8,240 nucleotides of DNA from Deltaproteobacteria bacterium (GTDB taxonomy: Bacteria; Desulfobacterota; Dissulfuribacteria; Dissulfuribacterales; QOAL01): positions 1-8,240 of the forward strand of contig JALSKY010000260.1 in the NCBI GenBank assembly GCA_026988585.1. Reading direction: 5' to 3'. A program made the position numbers and the translations under genes. Shown here in pieces: positions 1 through 5,832 of the stretch (the stretch's first letter is position 1; each line of letters opens with the position of its first letter). A model generated the notes under the pieces. It was not told the origin of the DNA, made no database searches, and worked only from the letters and a program-made list of their open reading frames with translations.

Positions 1-635
1 CTCCTCTCTTTTTCTCCTGCAATGTTGCTTATGGCCCTGAACTCCATGAAGTTTATCCCCATATCCTGGCAGACCATCGCTGCCCCTGCCCCCTCCATAT
101 TTTCCACATCTATCTCAAATGCCTTTCTAATGGCAGATGCACGGTGAAAACTGTCACTGACACAGCTCACAGTTCCAAAGGGAGCGACCTTTATGTTCAA
201 CTCTCTCATCAGGCCGTAAGGAACCAGGTCAACAGCATGGGAGAGAGTGAAATCTTCCCTTACCTGTATCCCTTTGCCCCCACTTTTTCCAATGGTAATA
301 AATGAGAACCCGGTCTCTGAACACCTGCCGAGATCAGCGAAACATTCACTCTCTGCCATGACCAGATCTTCGGGAGAGAGACCGCTCTCCTGAAGGGAGC
401 CTCCAATGCCGATCATCAGCAGAAGATCAGGCTTGCCCTGATTGTGGAAAAAATTGCAGCAGTTGTAAGCAGCCCTGGCAGGACCAATGCCGCATAGAAA
501 TGGAGTGATCCGTTGTCTGTCACCCGGATCCAAACCCGTTATAACCGGCTGGAGCTCCATCTCAGTGGCAGCACAGACAGCAATTTTGCTTCCAACTGGA
601 CTGTTCTTCCTCTTCTGTGATCCTGATCCGCCCAT
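1..635 (-). CDS. mqnB: Futalosine hydrolase MqnB (3' end cut by the window edge)
   Basis: This gene encodes a nucleoside-phosphorylase-fold hydrolase that cleaves futalosine (or 6-amino-6-deoxyfutalosine) to the dehypoxanthine form in the futalosine route to menaquinone; the enzyme is cytosolic. The 211 visible residues show an N-terminal strand KIAVCAATEMEL (17-28), a glycine loop IGIGGS (75-80), GTVSCVSD (154-161), the purine/ribose-binding signature ENMEGAGAA (178-186) and FRAISN (199-204). The last two are characteristic of MqnB rather than of MTA/SAH nucleosidases. Roughly the last 20-40 residues, including the usual catalytic acidic residue region, lie beyond base 1. The ATG follows the upstream stop in frame (TAA AAA ATG) with no Shine-Dalgarno, which suggests translational coupling. 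The 16 residues before the first strand are an unusual polar extension, but no better in-frame start exists. No other mqn gene is visible. Confidence 0.9.
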   Translation of the reverse strand, partial: MGGSGSQKRKNSPVGSKIAVCAATEMELQPVITGLDPGDRQRITPFLCGIGPARAAYNCCNFFHNQGKPDLLLMIGIGGSLQESGLSPEDLVMAESECFADLGRCSETGFSFITIGKSGGKGIQVREDFTLSHAVDLVPYGLMRELNIKVAPFGTVSCVSDSFHRASAIRKAFEIDVENMEGAGAAMVCQDMGINFMEFRAISNIAGEKER

Positions 636-638
636 TTT

Positions 639-1214
639 TTATTGCCGGAATATCACTGTGCTGTTTCTGTCTGGCCCATGGGATGAAATAACCCTTCTCA
701 GCTCCTTTTCTATGAGCCAGGAGAGGTGCAGTTCGTGACCGTAGGTCCTCTTGAGTCTGTCCTCCTCATGGCTTGTGATATCAGCAGTGATCCGCCTGCA
801 GAGATAGTTAACGCAGAAGTGATATCTGGCAGCCAGCATGCATCCTTCTGTTCCGAGAAAGATGCAGGAGTCATCCAGCGTCCTTTCTGAGGGCAGGGTG
901 ACACCCATGAGCAGGTTGATCAGGAGCAGGTATTCATCATACCAATCATCAACACCCTTGCCGCAGCACCCCCCACCAGGTATCTGTGTGGCACAGTAGT
1001 GGCATGTAGCCGGTATCCTCAGCTTATTCATGAGATCCCAGCTCTCCTGGATTGCCTTCTGATATGCCTCCATAAGATCAGCAAGAACAGGATGCTGCAC
1101 CAGCACTCCTGAATACTCATGGAACAGGTTGAGTGCCTTTTGGATCTTATCGGTAATGGTTTCCATTGATTGTTGAGTGGATGAAACCCTCTCGACATCT
1201 TCTCTCTGTCTCAT
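639..1214 (-). CDS. Cysteine-rich protein, divergent YkgJ-like cysteine cluster (putative)
   Basis: This 191-residue cytosolic protein has no signal peptide or membrane segment. After a mostly helical N-terminal part (about 1-68) come eight cysteines: C71, C74, C83-C84, C117, C125, C134 and C139. The pattern is C-x2-C-x8-CC, a 32-residue gap, then C-x7-C-x8-C-x4-C. The second half (SCIFLGTEGC, then FCVNYLC) has the same C-x7-C-x8-C spacing as the plus-strand YkgJ-family protein across the divergent intergenic region (RCPFVTENGC, then VCC). YkgJ proteins are thought to bind zinc or an iron-sulfur cluster; that this one does is inference. It is followed three bases later by mqnB and is probably co-transcribed with it. 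The ATG at 1214 has its own weak AAGG (1222-1219) four bases upstream, and it overlaps the stop of a seven-codon leader ORF. The exact function is unknown. Confidence 0.75.
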   Translation of the reverse strand: MRQREDVERVSSTQQSMETITDKIQKALNLFHEYSGVLVQHPVLADLMEAYQKAIQESWDLMNKLRIPATCHYCATQIPGGGCCGKGVDDWYDEYLLLINLLMGVTLPSERTLDDSCIFLGTEGCMLAARYHFCVNYLCRRITADITSHEEDRLKRTYGHELHLSWLIEKELRRVISSHGPDRNSTVIFRQ

Positions 1215-1234
1215 GTTACCTTGCAGAATAACAT
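1211..1234 (-). CDS. Seven-codon leader ORF upstream of the cysteine-rich gene (possible)
   Basis: An ATG at 1234 opens the tiny ORF MLFCKVT. It stops with a TGA at 1213-1211 that overlaps the next gene's ATG as ATGA. The only perfect ribosome-binding site in this region, GAGGAGG at 1248-1242, sits seven bases before this ATG and is 27 bases from the main start, too far to serve it directly. Translation of the cysteine-rich gene could therefore depend on termination and re-initiation from this peptide. The arrangement is seen directly; its use is inferred. Confidence 0.4.
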   Translation of the reverse strand: MLFCKVT

Positions 1235-1406
1235 GTATGATCCTCCTCTTCCAGCTTTCCCGCTGGGAGTATCTGTTGCCTCTTCAGATTCCGTCTGTGC
1301 TGTAAAAACAAGTTCTCATTGCCCCATCTCTCTCCATGGACTAAGTTGTTCTATTCAATGATTTCAGAAAACTGATATCAAGAAATAAGGAGCAGATTAT
1401 ACCGTT
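1215..1406. promoter_or_regulatory. Divergent intergenic region between the two cysteine-cluster genes
   Basis: These 192 bases separate the minus-strand cysteine-rich gene from the plus-strand YkgJ gene and must hold the promoters for both, unless transcription enters from elsewhere. On the minus strand a TATAAT lies at 1401-1396, but without a good -35. On the plus strand there is a TTGTTC at 1346-1351 with no well-spaced -10. I cannot assign either promoter with confidence. The leader ORF and its ribosome-binding site occupy the left end. Confidence 0.4.
1242..1248 (-). promoter_or_regulatory. Strong Shine-Dalgarno serving the leader ORF
   Basis: The minus strand reads GAGGAGG, an excellent match to the 16S rRNA tail, with seven bases to the ATG at 1234. 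In the frame of the cysteine-rich gene (ATG 1214) there is no ATG, GTG or TTG that this site could serve, so it most likely drives the leader ORF. Confidence 0.55.
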
Positions 1407-2315
1407 ATGGCCCTGGACCATTTGAAAAAGAGGATAGACAAGGCCCTCCGGAAAGAGAAGGATGGTGCGGCAATTCAGCCTGTGCAGATGCAGATGGACA
1501 GCAAATTCAACTTTCGCTGCTATCCTGGAGTGAGCTGCTTCACCAGGTGCTGCCGCAACATGAACATCATCCTCACTCCCTATGACATCATCAGGCTCAA
1601 GCAGCGTCTCGGGCTTACATCCGATATGTTCCTGAGCCTTTATGCAGAGCCGGAGATCCTTGGCATTACAGGAGTGCCGGTAGCACGTCTCAAGATGCTG
1701 GAGGAAAGGGATGGAAGGTGTCCCTTCGTGACAGAAAACGGGTGCCAGGTCTATTCCGACAGGCCTGTCTGCTGCCGTTATTATCCCATTGGTCTGGCAA
1801 GCCTCAGGCAGAAGGAGAAGAGTGGCGGGGAAGAGGAGGAGTTCTTTTTTCTCATAAAGGAGGAGCATTGCAAGGGGTTTCAGGAGCCTGATGAATGGAC
1901 TGTACGTTCCTGGCGTGAGGATCAGGAGTCTGATTTCTATGACAGGATGAACCGTGAGTGGATGGAGCTTCTCTTGAGAAAACGGTCTTTTGGAGAGGAA
2001 TCAGAGATGCCGCCCAAGGCCAAGGAACTCTTCTACATGGTCTCCACAAATATGGAGCGGTTCAGGAGGTTTGTTTTTGGCAGCAGGTTTCTCGACACCT
2101 ATGTAGTTGATGAGAAAACCTTGAAGAAGATCCTGGAAGATGATGTTGAACTGATGCAGTTTGGCTTTGAGTACCTGAAACATGCAGTATTTGGTGCGGA
2201 ATCACCGGTCTTGAAGCTCAGGGAAGAGATCCTGGACAAGACAGTCAAGCAGATCATAAAAAGGAGAAAAAAGAAGCGCCGCAGACTGGAGAAGCTGGCC
2301 AAGGGGAGAAGGTAG
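1407..2315 (+). CDS. YkgJ-family cysteine-cluster protein
   Basis: This 302-residue cytosolic protein belongs to the YkgJ family (putative zinc- or iron-chelating, CxxxCxxCC-like). The eight conserved cysteines lie in two groups: C38, C44, C48-C49 in RCYPGVSCFTRCC, and C105, C113, C122-C123 in RCPFVTENGC and RPVCCRYYPIG. The linker between them holds the typical LTPYDIIRLKQRLGL segment. The domain ends near residue 130; the remaining 170 residues are charged and helical. The last 25 residues are strongly basic (KRRKKKRRR followed by KLAKGRR), which could bind nucleic acid or ribosomes (inference). Family members are widespread in anaerobes, and the biochemical role is not settled. The ATG at 1407 is the only common start available after an in-frame stop at 1386. 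Its AAGGAG (1387-1392) lies 14 bases upstream, a long spacing. The next gene begins 137 bases downstream. Confidence 0.88.
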   Translation: MALDHLKKRIDKALRKEKDGAAIQPVQMQMDSKFNFRCYPGVSCFTRCCRNMNIILTPYDIIRLKQRLGLTSDMFLSLYAEPEILGITGVPVARLKMLEERDGRCPFVTENGCQVYSDRPVCCRYYPIGLASLRQKEKSGGEEEEFFFLIKEEHCKGFQEPDEWTVRSWREDQESDFYDRMNREWMELLLRKRSFGEESEMPPKAKELFYMVSTNMERFRRFVFGSRFLDTYVVDEKTLKKILEDDVELMQFGFEYLKHAVFGAESPVLKLREEILDKTVKQIIKRRKKKRRRLEKLAKGRR

Positions 2316-2452
2316 CCACCTCATCCGTTGAGGCATGGTGGTTACTTCGGTCCGGTAAGCAGGATACCACAGTCGGGCAGGTGTCAGGCCAACTCTTTCC
2401 CTTAATTGCACGTTCTCCATTGAATTTTGTCATACAAGGGGTTGTCAGAATC
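2316..2452 (+). promoter_or_regulatory. Potentially structured leader of the ABC transporter operon
   Basis: These 137 bases hold successive possible hairpins. The first is CCA-CCTCA / TGAGG-(CA)-TGG (2316-2338, loop TCCGT), immediately after the YkgJ stop and without a following T run. The second is nested: GTGGT (2338-2342) with ACCAC (2366-2370), enclosing TTAC (2342-2345) with GTAA (2355-2358). The two share bases around 2338, so they could compete. An AAGGGG at 2436-2441 lies 11 bases before the GTG start. No riboswitch class was recognised. The hairpins are short, so this is tentative. Confidence 0.3.
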
Positions 2453-3232
2453 GTGGAACTTATTCTGAAAGAGGTCACGTTTCGTTATCCGCAAACCAGA
2501 CAGCTCATCTTCTCCCGCCTCTCAGCCAGGCTCCCTGTAAAGGGATTCAATGCCATCTTTGGACTCTCCGGTTGCGGCAAGAGTACTCTTGCCAGGCTTA
2601 TGGCAGGGCTCGAGATGCCTGACTCCGGCCGAATCCAACTTCTATCTGAAGGACCGGATCACTTTTCCGGCAGGGAGCCCAAGATCCTATACGCCTGGAA
2701 CGGGGAAAGGTTGCCTGGCTGGCAGCAGATTGCAGAGCACTTTCACCAGGTTGCTCCTGAGACACAATTTCAGGTTCTGGATCATCTCTGTAGATGGTTC
2801 GACCTTCAGGATCTTGCGACCCAGAAGTTCGGCAGCTTATCCCTTGGCCAGAAAAATCGCGCAAACCTGATACGTTATCTTGTTCAGGATTTTGACCTGT
2901 TGATCCTGGACGAGGTCCTTGCCAATGTGGATGAACCCATGCGTCACAGGATACTTGCCCTGCTAAAGACCCATTTCTCCCATTCCAATATCTTATATAT
3001 CTCTCACAGTGCCTTGGAAGTGGCTGCCTTTGCCAGGAATATCTTTCTCCTGCCTCCCAGTGCTGGATCCTCTGGCTGCAGCGAGATCAAATTGGTGAAA
3101 GGGTTGAATCTCAGTGAGATCAGCAGTGAGATGATGCCTGAACTTCAGGATGGAATGGTGGAACTGCTGAGGCTGGCTTCCGGTCTCTCTCTAACTCGGA
3201 ATGAAAACGGGCGGATCGCTTCTTCAGGGTAA
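2453..3232 (+). CDS. ABC transporter ATP-binding protein, nitrate/taurine/sulfonate type, atypical
   Basis: This 259-residue protein is the cytosolic motor of an importer whose membrane partner follows 13 bases downstream. The Walker A motif is GLSGCGKST (37-45), the signature is LSLGQ (129-133, where LSGGQ is usual), Walker B is LLILDE (149-154), a D-loop follows at D160, and the switch histidine is H185 (ISHS). At the Q-loop, aligning LPGW (87-90) with the usual LLPW puts W82 where the conserved glutamine should be, so this ATPase departs from consensus at two nucleotide-contact sites. The fold and gene pair fit the SsuB/TauB family; the substrate is unknown. I chose the GTG at 2453 because it begins directly at the first strand (VELILKEVTFRYP). 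An upstream in-frame GTG at 2381 would add 24 residues with no family resemblance and no ribosome-binding site. Confidence 0.85.
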   Translation: MELILKEVTFRYPQTRQLIFSRLSARLPVKGFNAIFGLSGCGKSTLARLMAGLEMPDSGRIQLLSEGPDHFSGREPKILYAWNGERLPGWQQIAEHFHQVAPETQFQVLDHLCRWFDLQDLATQKFGSLSLGQKNRANLIRYLVQDFDLLILDEVLANVDEPMRHRILALLKTHFSHSNILYISHSALEVAAFARNIFLLPPSAGSSGCSEIKLVKGLNLSEISSEMMPELQDGMVELLRLASGLSLTRNENGRIASSG

Positions 3233-3245
3233 ACAGGCAGGAGAT

Positions 3246-3983
3246 ATGAGAATAATCCAGTTTTTCTTGATTTATCTCTTTGGGCTTGTAGTGCTATTCG
3301 GCATAAAACTCCTGTATGGACTGTCTGATTATGTAGTCCCTATGCCTGGAGATTTGTCAGCATTTGTGCGGACTGAAGGGTGGAGATTTCTTAAGGCTGC
3401 TGGAAATACAGCCCTGGTTGCTATAGCAGGTCATGTGTTAGCCTTTTTCCTTGCTGCAGGTGTTGCATTTGCAGCACGAAAGGGCAGGGGATTGGGACAG
3501 GTGGTCAAGACTGCTGCCTACAATCTCCAGGCATATCCAGTAGTGGCCCTGGCTCCTATTGTCTTCATTTTCCTGGGGGATGGCCTTGCAAGCAGGCTGC
3601 TGATCGCCTCAATAATATGCTACTTTCCTCTGCTTCTGAGCCTGATAGGGGTGTTTTCCACTCCTGTTCAGGATGTTGAGCTGTTTTACCGCCAGACCGG
3701 AATGCTTACTGCTGGAATGGAGATCTCCGTAAGGGTATTTGAGAACATGCGAAAGATAATCACAGTGGTTGCCGGCAGCAGCACCCTGGCCATGGTTGGC
3801 ACCATAGTCGCCGAATTTCTTGCAGCTTCGGATGGCATTGGTTACCTGATAAGGAAGGCCCTGTACCAGAATAACCTTTCAGCCATATTGACCGCCATGT
3901 TCTGTATCGGCCTCTATTCATCTCTGTATTTTTGGGTGATTGAGGAGGCTGGTGATCGTATATACAAATCTTTGGCTGATTGA
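3246..3983 (+). CDS. ABC transporter permease, SsuC/TauC-like
   Basis: This 245-residue inner-membrane permease partners the ATPase encoded just upstream. Hydrophobic segments lie near 4-24, 53-76, 96-112, 117-139, 170-194 and 211-232, giving about six membrane helices. The sequence after the first helix (DYVVPMPGDL, 28-37) corresponds to the family's usual 'lPsP' stretch. GTIVAEFLAASDGIGYLI (185-202) matches the end of the EAA coupling loop and following helix in nitrate/sulfonate/taurine permeases. The loop itself (about 150-178) is divergent from consensus. The ATG at 3246 follows AGGAG (3239-3243) closely; an ATG at 3201 lies inside the ATPase gene and would add a non-hydrophobic 15-residue extension. 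No periplasmic binding protein is present in the window, so the substrate cannot be assigned. Confidence 0.87.
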   Translation: MRIIQFFLIYLFGLVVLFGIKLLYGLSDYVVPMPGDLSAFVRTEGWRFLKAAGNTALVAIAGHVLAFFLAAGVAFAARKGRGLGQVVKTAAYNLQAYPVVALAPIVFIFLGDGLASRLLIASIICYFPLLLSLIGVFSTPVQDVELFYRQTGMLTAGMEISVRVFENMRKIITVVAGSSTLAMVGTIVAEFLAASDGIGYLIRKALYQNNLSAILTAMFCIGLYSSLYFWVIEEAGDRIYKSLAD

Positions 3984-4072
3984 TTGCAGTCCAAGGTGCT
4001 TCTGAAGCTGGCAAACGGATGGCATATTTTTAAAAGTTGCAAAAAAAGGATCAGAAAACTTTAATTTATTTA

Positions 4073-4102
4073 TTGATTCATTATCATATCCTTCAATATG
4101 TT
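4073..4102 (+). promoter_or_regulatory. Possible sigma-70 promoter for the carbonic-anhydrase-like gene
   Basis: The 165-base AT-rich gap after the permease (3984-4148) holds TTGATT (4073-4078), an 18-base spacer and TATGTT (4097-4102), which would start a transcript about 40 bases before the TTG start codon. Both hexamers are moderate matches in an AT-rich stretch, so chance is a real alternative. No clear terminator for the permease is visible in the same gap. Confidence 0.3.
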
Positions 4103-4148
4103 AGATTGTTTTTATCTGGGTTGATTTTTAGATTCCAGGGAGAGTAGT

Positions 4149-4529
4149 TTGAGTTTTTGTGCGGCAATAAACTGTATGGATGGCAGGGTGCAGGAGCCTG
4201 TAATCAACCATCTCAAGAGGAGATTTCAGGTGAAGTTTGTGGACATGATCACGGAATCTGGACCAATCCGGTTTCTATCAACGGAAACCGATCCGGTAAA
4301 GGTAAACTCCATACTGGAAAGGGTTGAAGTGTCGATTATAAAACATGATGTATCTGCTATAGCAGTGATAGGGCATCATGACTGTGCAGGCAATCCAATG
4401 TCAAGAGATGTACAGGTTGATCAGCTTAGAAGTGCTGTCAGTATGCTGCGTGAGAAATTTGCAGGGTGTGAGGTAGCAGCCTTTTATGTGGAAGATGACT
4501 GGACAGTCACAGAGCTGCATGATATTTAG
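4149..4529 (+). CDS. Small beta-carbonic-anhydrase-like protein (Pro_CA_2 type)
   Basis: This 126-residue soluble protein keeps the beta-carbonic-anhydrase zinc site: C9-x-D11-x-R13 in INCMDGRV near the N terminus, and H76-x2-C79 in IGHHDCAGNP. It is far shorter than true beta-carbonic anhydrases (about 200 residues) and resembles the compact 'putative carbonic anhydrase' family found in many bacteria. Zinc binding is well supported by the motif. Hydration of carbon dioxide is plausible but not shown for this family. The start is a TTG at 4149 with GGGAG (4138-4142) six bases upstream; it places the cysteine motif at residue 9, as expected. It stands alone, 147 bases before the protease gene and 165 after the permease. 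Confidence 0.8.
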   Translation: MSFCAAINCMDGRVQEPVINHLKRRFQVKFVDMITESGPIRFLSTETDPVKVNSILERVEVSIIKHDVSAIAVIGHHDCAGNPMSRDVQVDQLRSAVSMLREKFAGCEVAAFYVEDDWTVTELHDI

Positions 4530-4618
4530 GTTTGGGATTGTCAGGGGTATGTTTCAGTGGATCTTTTCCTGGATAGAGGTACGTCTTGATATAGTTCATT
4601 TCATCGTGTTCAGGTTTA

Positions 4619-4647
4619 TTGGAAGGTAAGAAATATTATAATATAAT
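4619..4647 (+). promoter_or_regulatory. Sigma-70 promoter of the PEP-CTERM protease gene
   Basis: TTGGAA (4619-4624), a 17-base spacer and a perfect TATAAT (4642-4647) lie 30 bases before the start codon. A second TATAAT overlaps the first (4637-4642) but would give a 12-base spacer, so the downstream copy is the functional choice. The surroundings are AT-rich, as expected for a strong housekeeping promoter. Confidence 0.65.
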
Positions 4648-4676
4648 TCTTTTGTAACACTAGTGGGGGTTGGAGG

Positions 4677-5657
4677 ATGTTTTTCAAACAGAATGGTACT
4701 GGAGCTACGGCTTTGCTTGCAGCCATGTTTGTAATGTTTTTTTCTTGCCCGGCAAGCGAAGCCCTGACTCTGGACTTTGATTACAGTTATGATACCAGTG
4801 GCTTTTTTGACAACAACCAAGCAAAATACACCCTGGAAGCAGCCGGTAATTTTTTTGAGTCGGTGTTACAGGATGATCTTGCTGCCATAAGTTCAGGCAA
4901 ACGAGGCTCCTTTACTGCGAACTTTTATGATCCGTCGACAGGAAAAGATATTGTATCGGAAGGTTTTTCGGTAGCAAAAAATACCTTGAAAATATATGTA
5001 GGTGCCAGAGATTTGAAAGGTTTTACCCTCGGGAGTGGTGGTCCGGGCGGCTATAGTATCTCCAACTATACTCCTAATTCTGACTGGTATCTTAGTGTTA
5101 TCACTCGCGGAGAAGGGGCCACTACAGATGTGAGAGGAGATTCTGCCACAGATTTTGCTCCCTGGGGAGGAAGCCTGGCCTTTGACTCCAATGCCTCCTG
5201 GTTTTTTGACCAGACTCCTGCCACTGCAGACGATATCCCTTCAGGTTGGAGTGATTTTTATTCCGTGGCCCTGCATGAGATAGCTCACCTCCTTGGCTTT
5301 GGCATAGCAGATTCCTGGAAAAATTTGGTCAGCGACCAAGACTTTACTGGCACCAATGCCCGTAAGGTCTATGGGCAGGATCCCCCCCTCTCCTTATATA
5401 AGGTGCATTGGAAAAATGGCATAGTAAGCAGGGTGCCTGGTATAAACATGTTGCAGGAGGCAGCCATGGATCCATCAATCAAGGTAGGTACTCGCAAATA
5501 TGTCACAGAGCTGGATCTGGCTGCCCTTGATGATATTGGCTGGGATGTGAATTATGAGATGGCAGCATCTTTTTATACAGTGCCTGCTCCATCGGCGCTA
5601 CTGCTCTTGGGCTGCGGTCTTGCCTTGATTACAGGCATCAGGCGTAAAAAAGGATAG
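4677..5657 (+). CDS. Secreted PEP-CTERM metalloprotease (metzincin-like)
   Basis: This 326-residue exported protein has a signal peptide (about 1-29, ending PASEA) and a C-terminal PEP-CTERM-type sorting signal: VPAP (302-305), a hydrophobic helix (306-320) and a basic end, RRKK. The exosortase/archaeosortase pathway normally processes such tails in bacteria with extracellular polysaccharide. The zinc-protease motif is HEIAHLLGFG (200-209), with H200, E201 and H204; a likely Met-turn follows at AAMDP (M264), then the conserved LDLAALDDIGW (279-289). The usual third ligand, histidine three residues after the glycine, is replaced (I210); H244 in VHWKNG is a candidate substitute. The ATG is preceded directly by GGAGG, with GGGGG seven bases upstream, either of which may act in initiation. 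The unit is bounded by its own promoter and a strong terminator. The substrate is unknown. Confidence 0.85.
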   Translation: MFFKQNGTGATALLAAMFVMFFSCPASEALTLDFDYSYDTSGFFDNNQAKYTLEAAGNFFESVLQDDLAAISSGKRGSFTANFYDPSTGKDIVSEGFSVAKNTLKIYVGARDLKGFTLGSGGPGGYSISNYTPNSDWYLSVITRGEGATTDVRGDSATDFAPWGGSLAFDSNASWFFDQTPATADDIPSGWSDFYSVALHEIAHLLGFGIADSWKNLVSDQDFTGTNARKVYGQDPPLSLYKVHWKNGIVSRVPGINMLQEAAMDPSIKVGTRKYVTELDLAALDDIGWDVNYEMAASFYTVPAPSALLLLGCGLALITGIRRKKG

Positions 5658-5703
5658 GCCTTACCTCTACTCACAACTGAATATCAAAAAACTCTATTCT
5701 TCT

Positions 5704-5733
5704 GGCTGATCAGCTTTATGGTCAGCCTTTTTT
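5704..5733 (+). terminator. Rho-independent terminator after the protease gene
   Basis: GGCTGATC (5704-5711) pairs with GGTCAGCC (5720-5727) to give an eight-pair stem including one G-U pair, with an eight-base loop, followed by six T (5728-5733). It lies 46 bases after the protease stop codon and closes that unit before the next promoter. Confidence 0.88.
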
Positions 5734-5766
5734 GTCCAAAAAAGTGAGAGGAGGATTGTTCGTTCA

Positions 5767-5780
5767 GGCACCTTTGTGCC
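5767..5780. repeat. Short perfect inverted repeat upstream of the Fe-S gene promoter
   Basis: GGCAC and GTGCC flank a four-base centre (CTTT), ending 17 bases before the -35 hexamer at 5798. The position suits a small regulator-binding site, but five-base arms are short enough to arise by chance. It lacks a T run and is not a terminator. Confidence 0.25.
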
Positions 5781-5797
5781 CATTATAAGCGTCTCTC

Positions 5798-5826
5798 TCG
5801 ACGAGTGATCTGTTCAGTATTATAAT
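5798..5826 (+). promoter_or_regulatory. Sigma-70 promoter of the membrane Fe-S gene, predicted leaderless
   Basis: TCGACG (5798-5803, four of six to consensus), an optimal 17-base spacer and a perfect TATAAT (5821-5826) end only six bases before the ATG at 5833. Transcription would begin at or next to the A of the start codon, giving an mRNA without a 5' leader. Consistent with this, there is no Shine-Dalgarno before the gene. Confidence 0.6.
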
Positions 5827-5832
5827 CCTGCC

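Noticed and set aside
487..738. 83-codon plus-strand ORF
   Set aside because: It lies antisense to the mqnB start and the end of the cysteine-rich gene, both of which have clear family or motif support; its translation shows no recognisable features.
1341..1868. 175-codon minus-strand ORF opposite the YkgJ gene
   Set aside because: It is antisense to a well-supported YkgJ-family gene; the translation is low in recognisable structure and there is no ribosome-binding site.
2338..2380. Resemblance of AGCAGGATACC to the tail of a cobalamin riboswitch, and of GGTCCG to a guanidine-I (ykkC) motif
   Set aside because: The obligatory core boxes of either class are missing from the rest of the leader; the similarity is limited to a few bases.
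2381..2452. Upstream GTG start for the ABC ATPase
   Set aside because: It would add 24 residues unlike the family, without a ribosome-binding site; the GTG at 2453 begins exactly at the first beta strand.
5767..5779. Sigma-54-like GGCAC with a downstream GC
   Set aside because: The distance between the GG and GC dinucleotides is nine bases rather than the required ten, and the bases are explained by a small inverted repeat.
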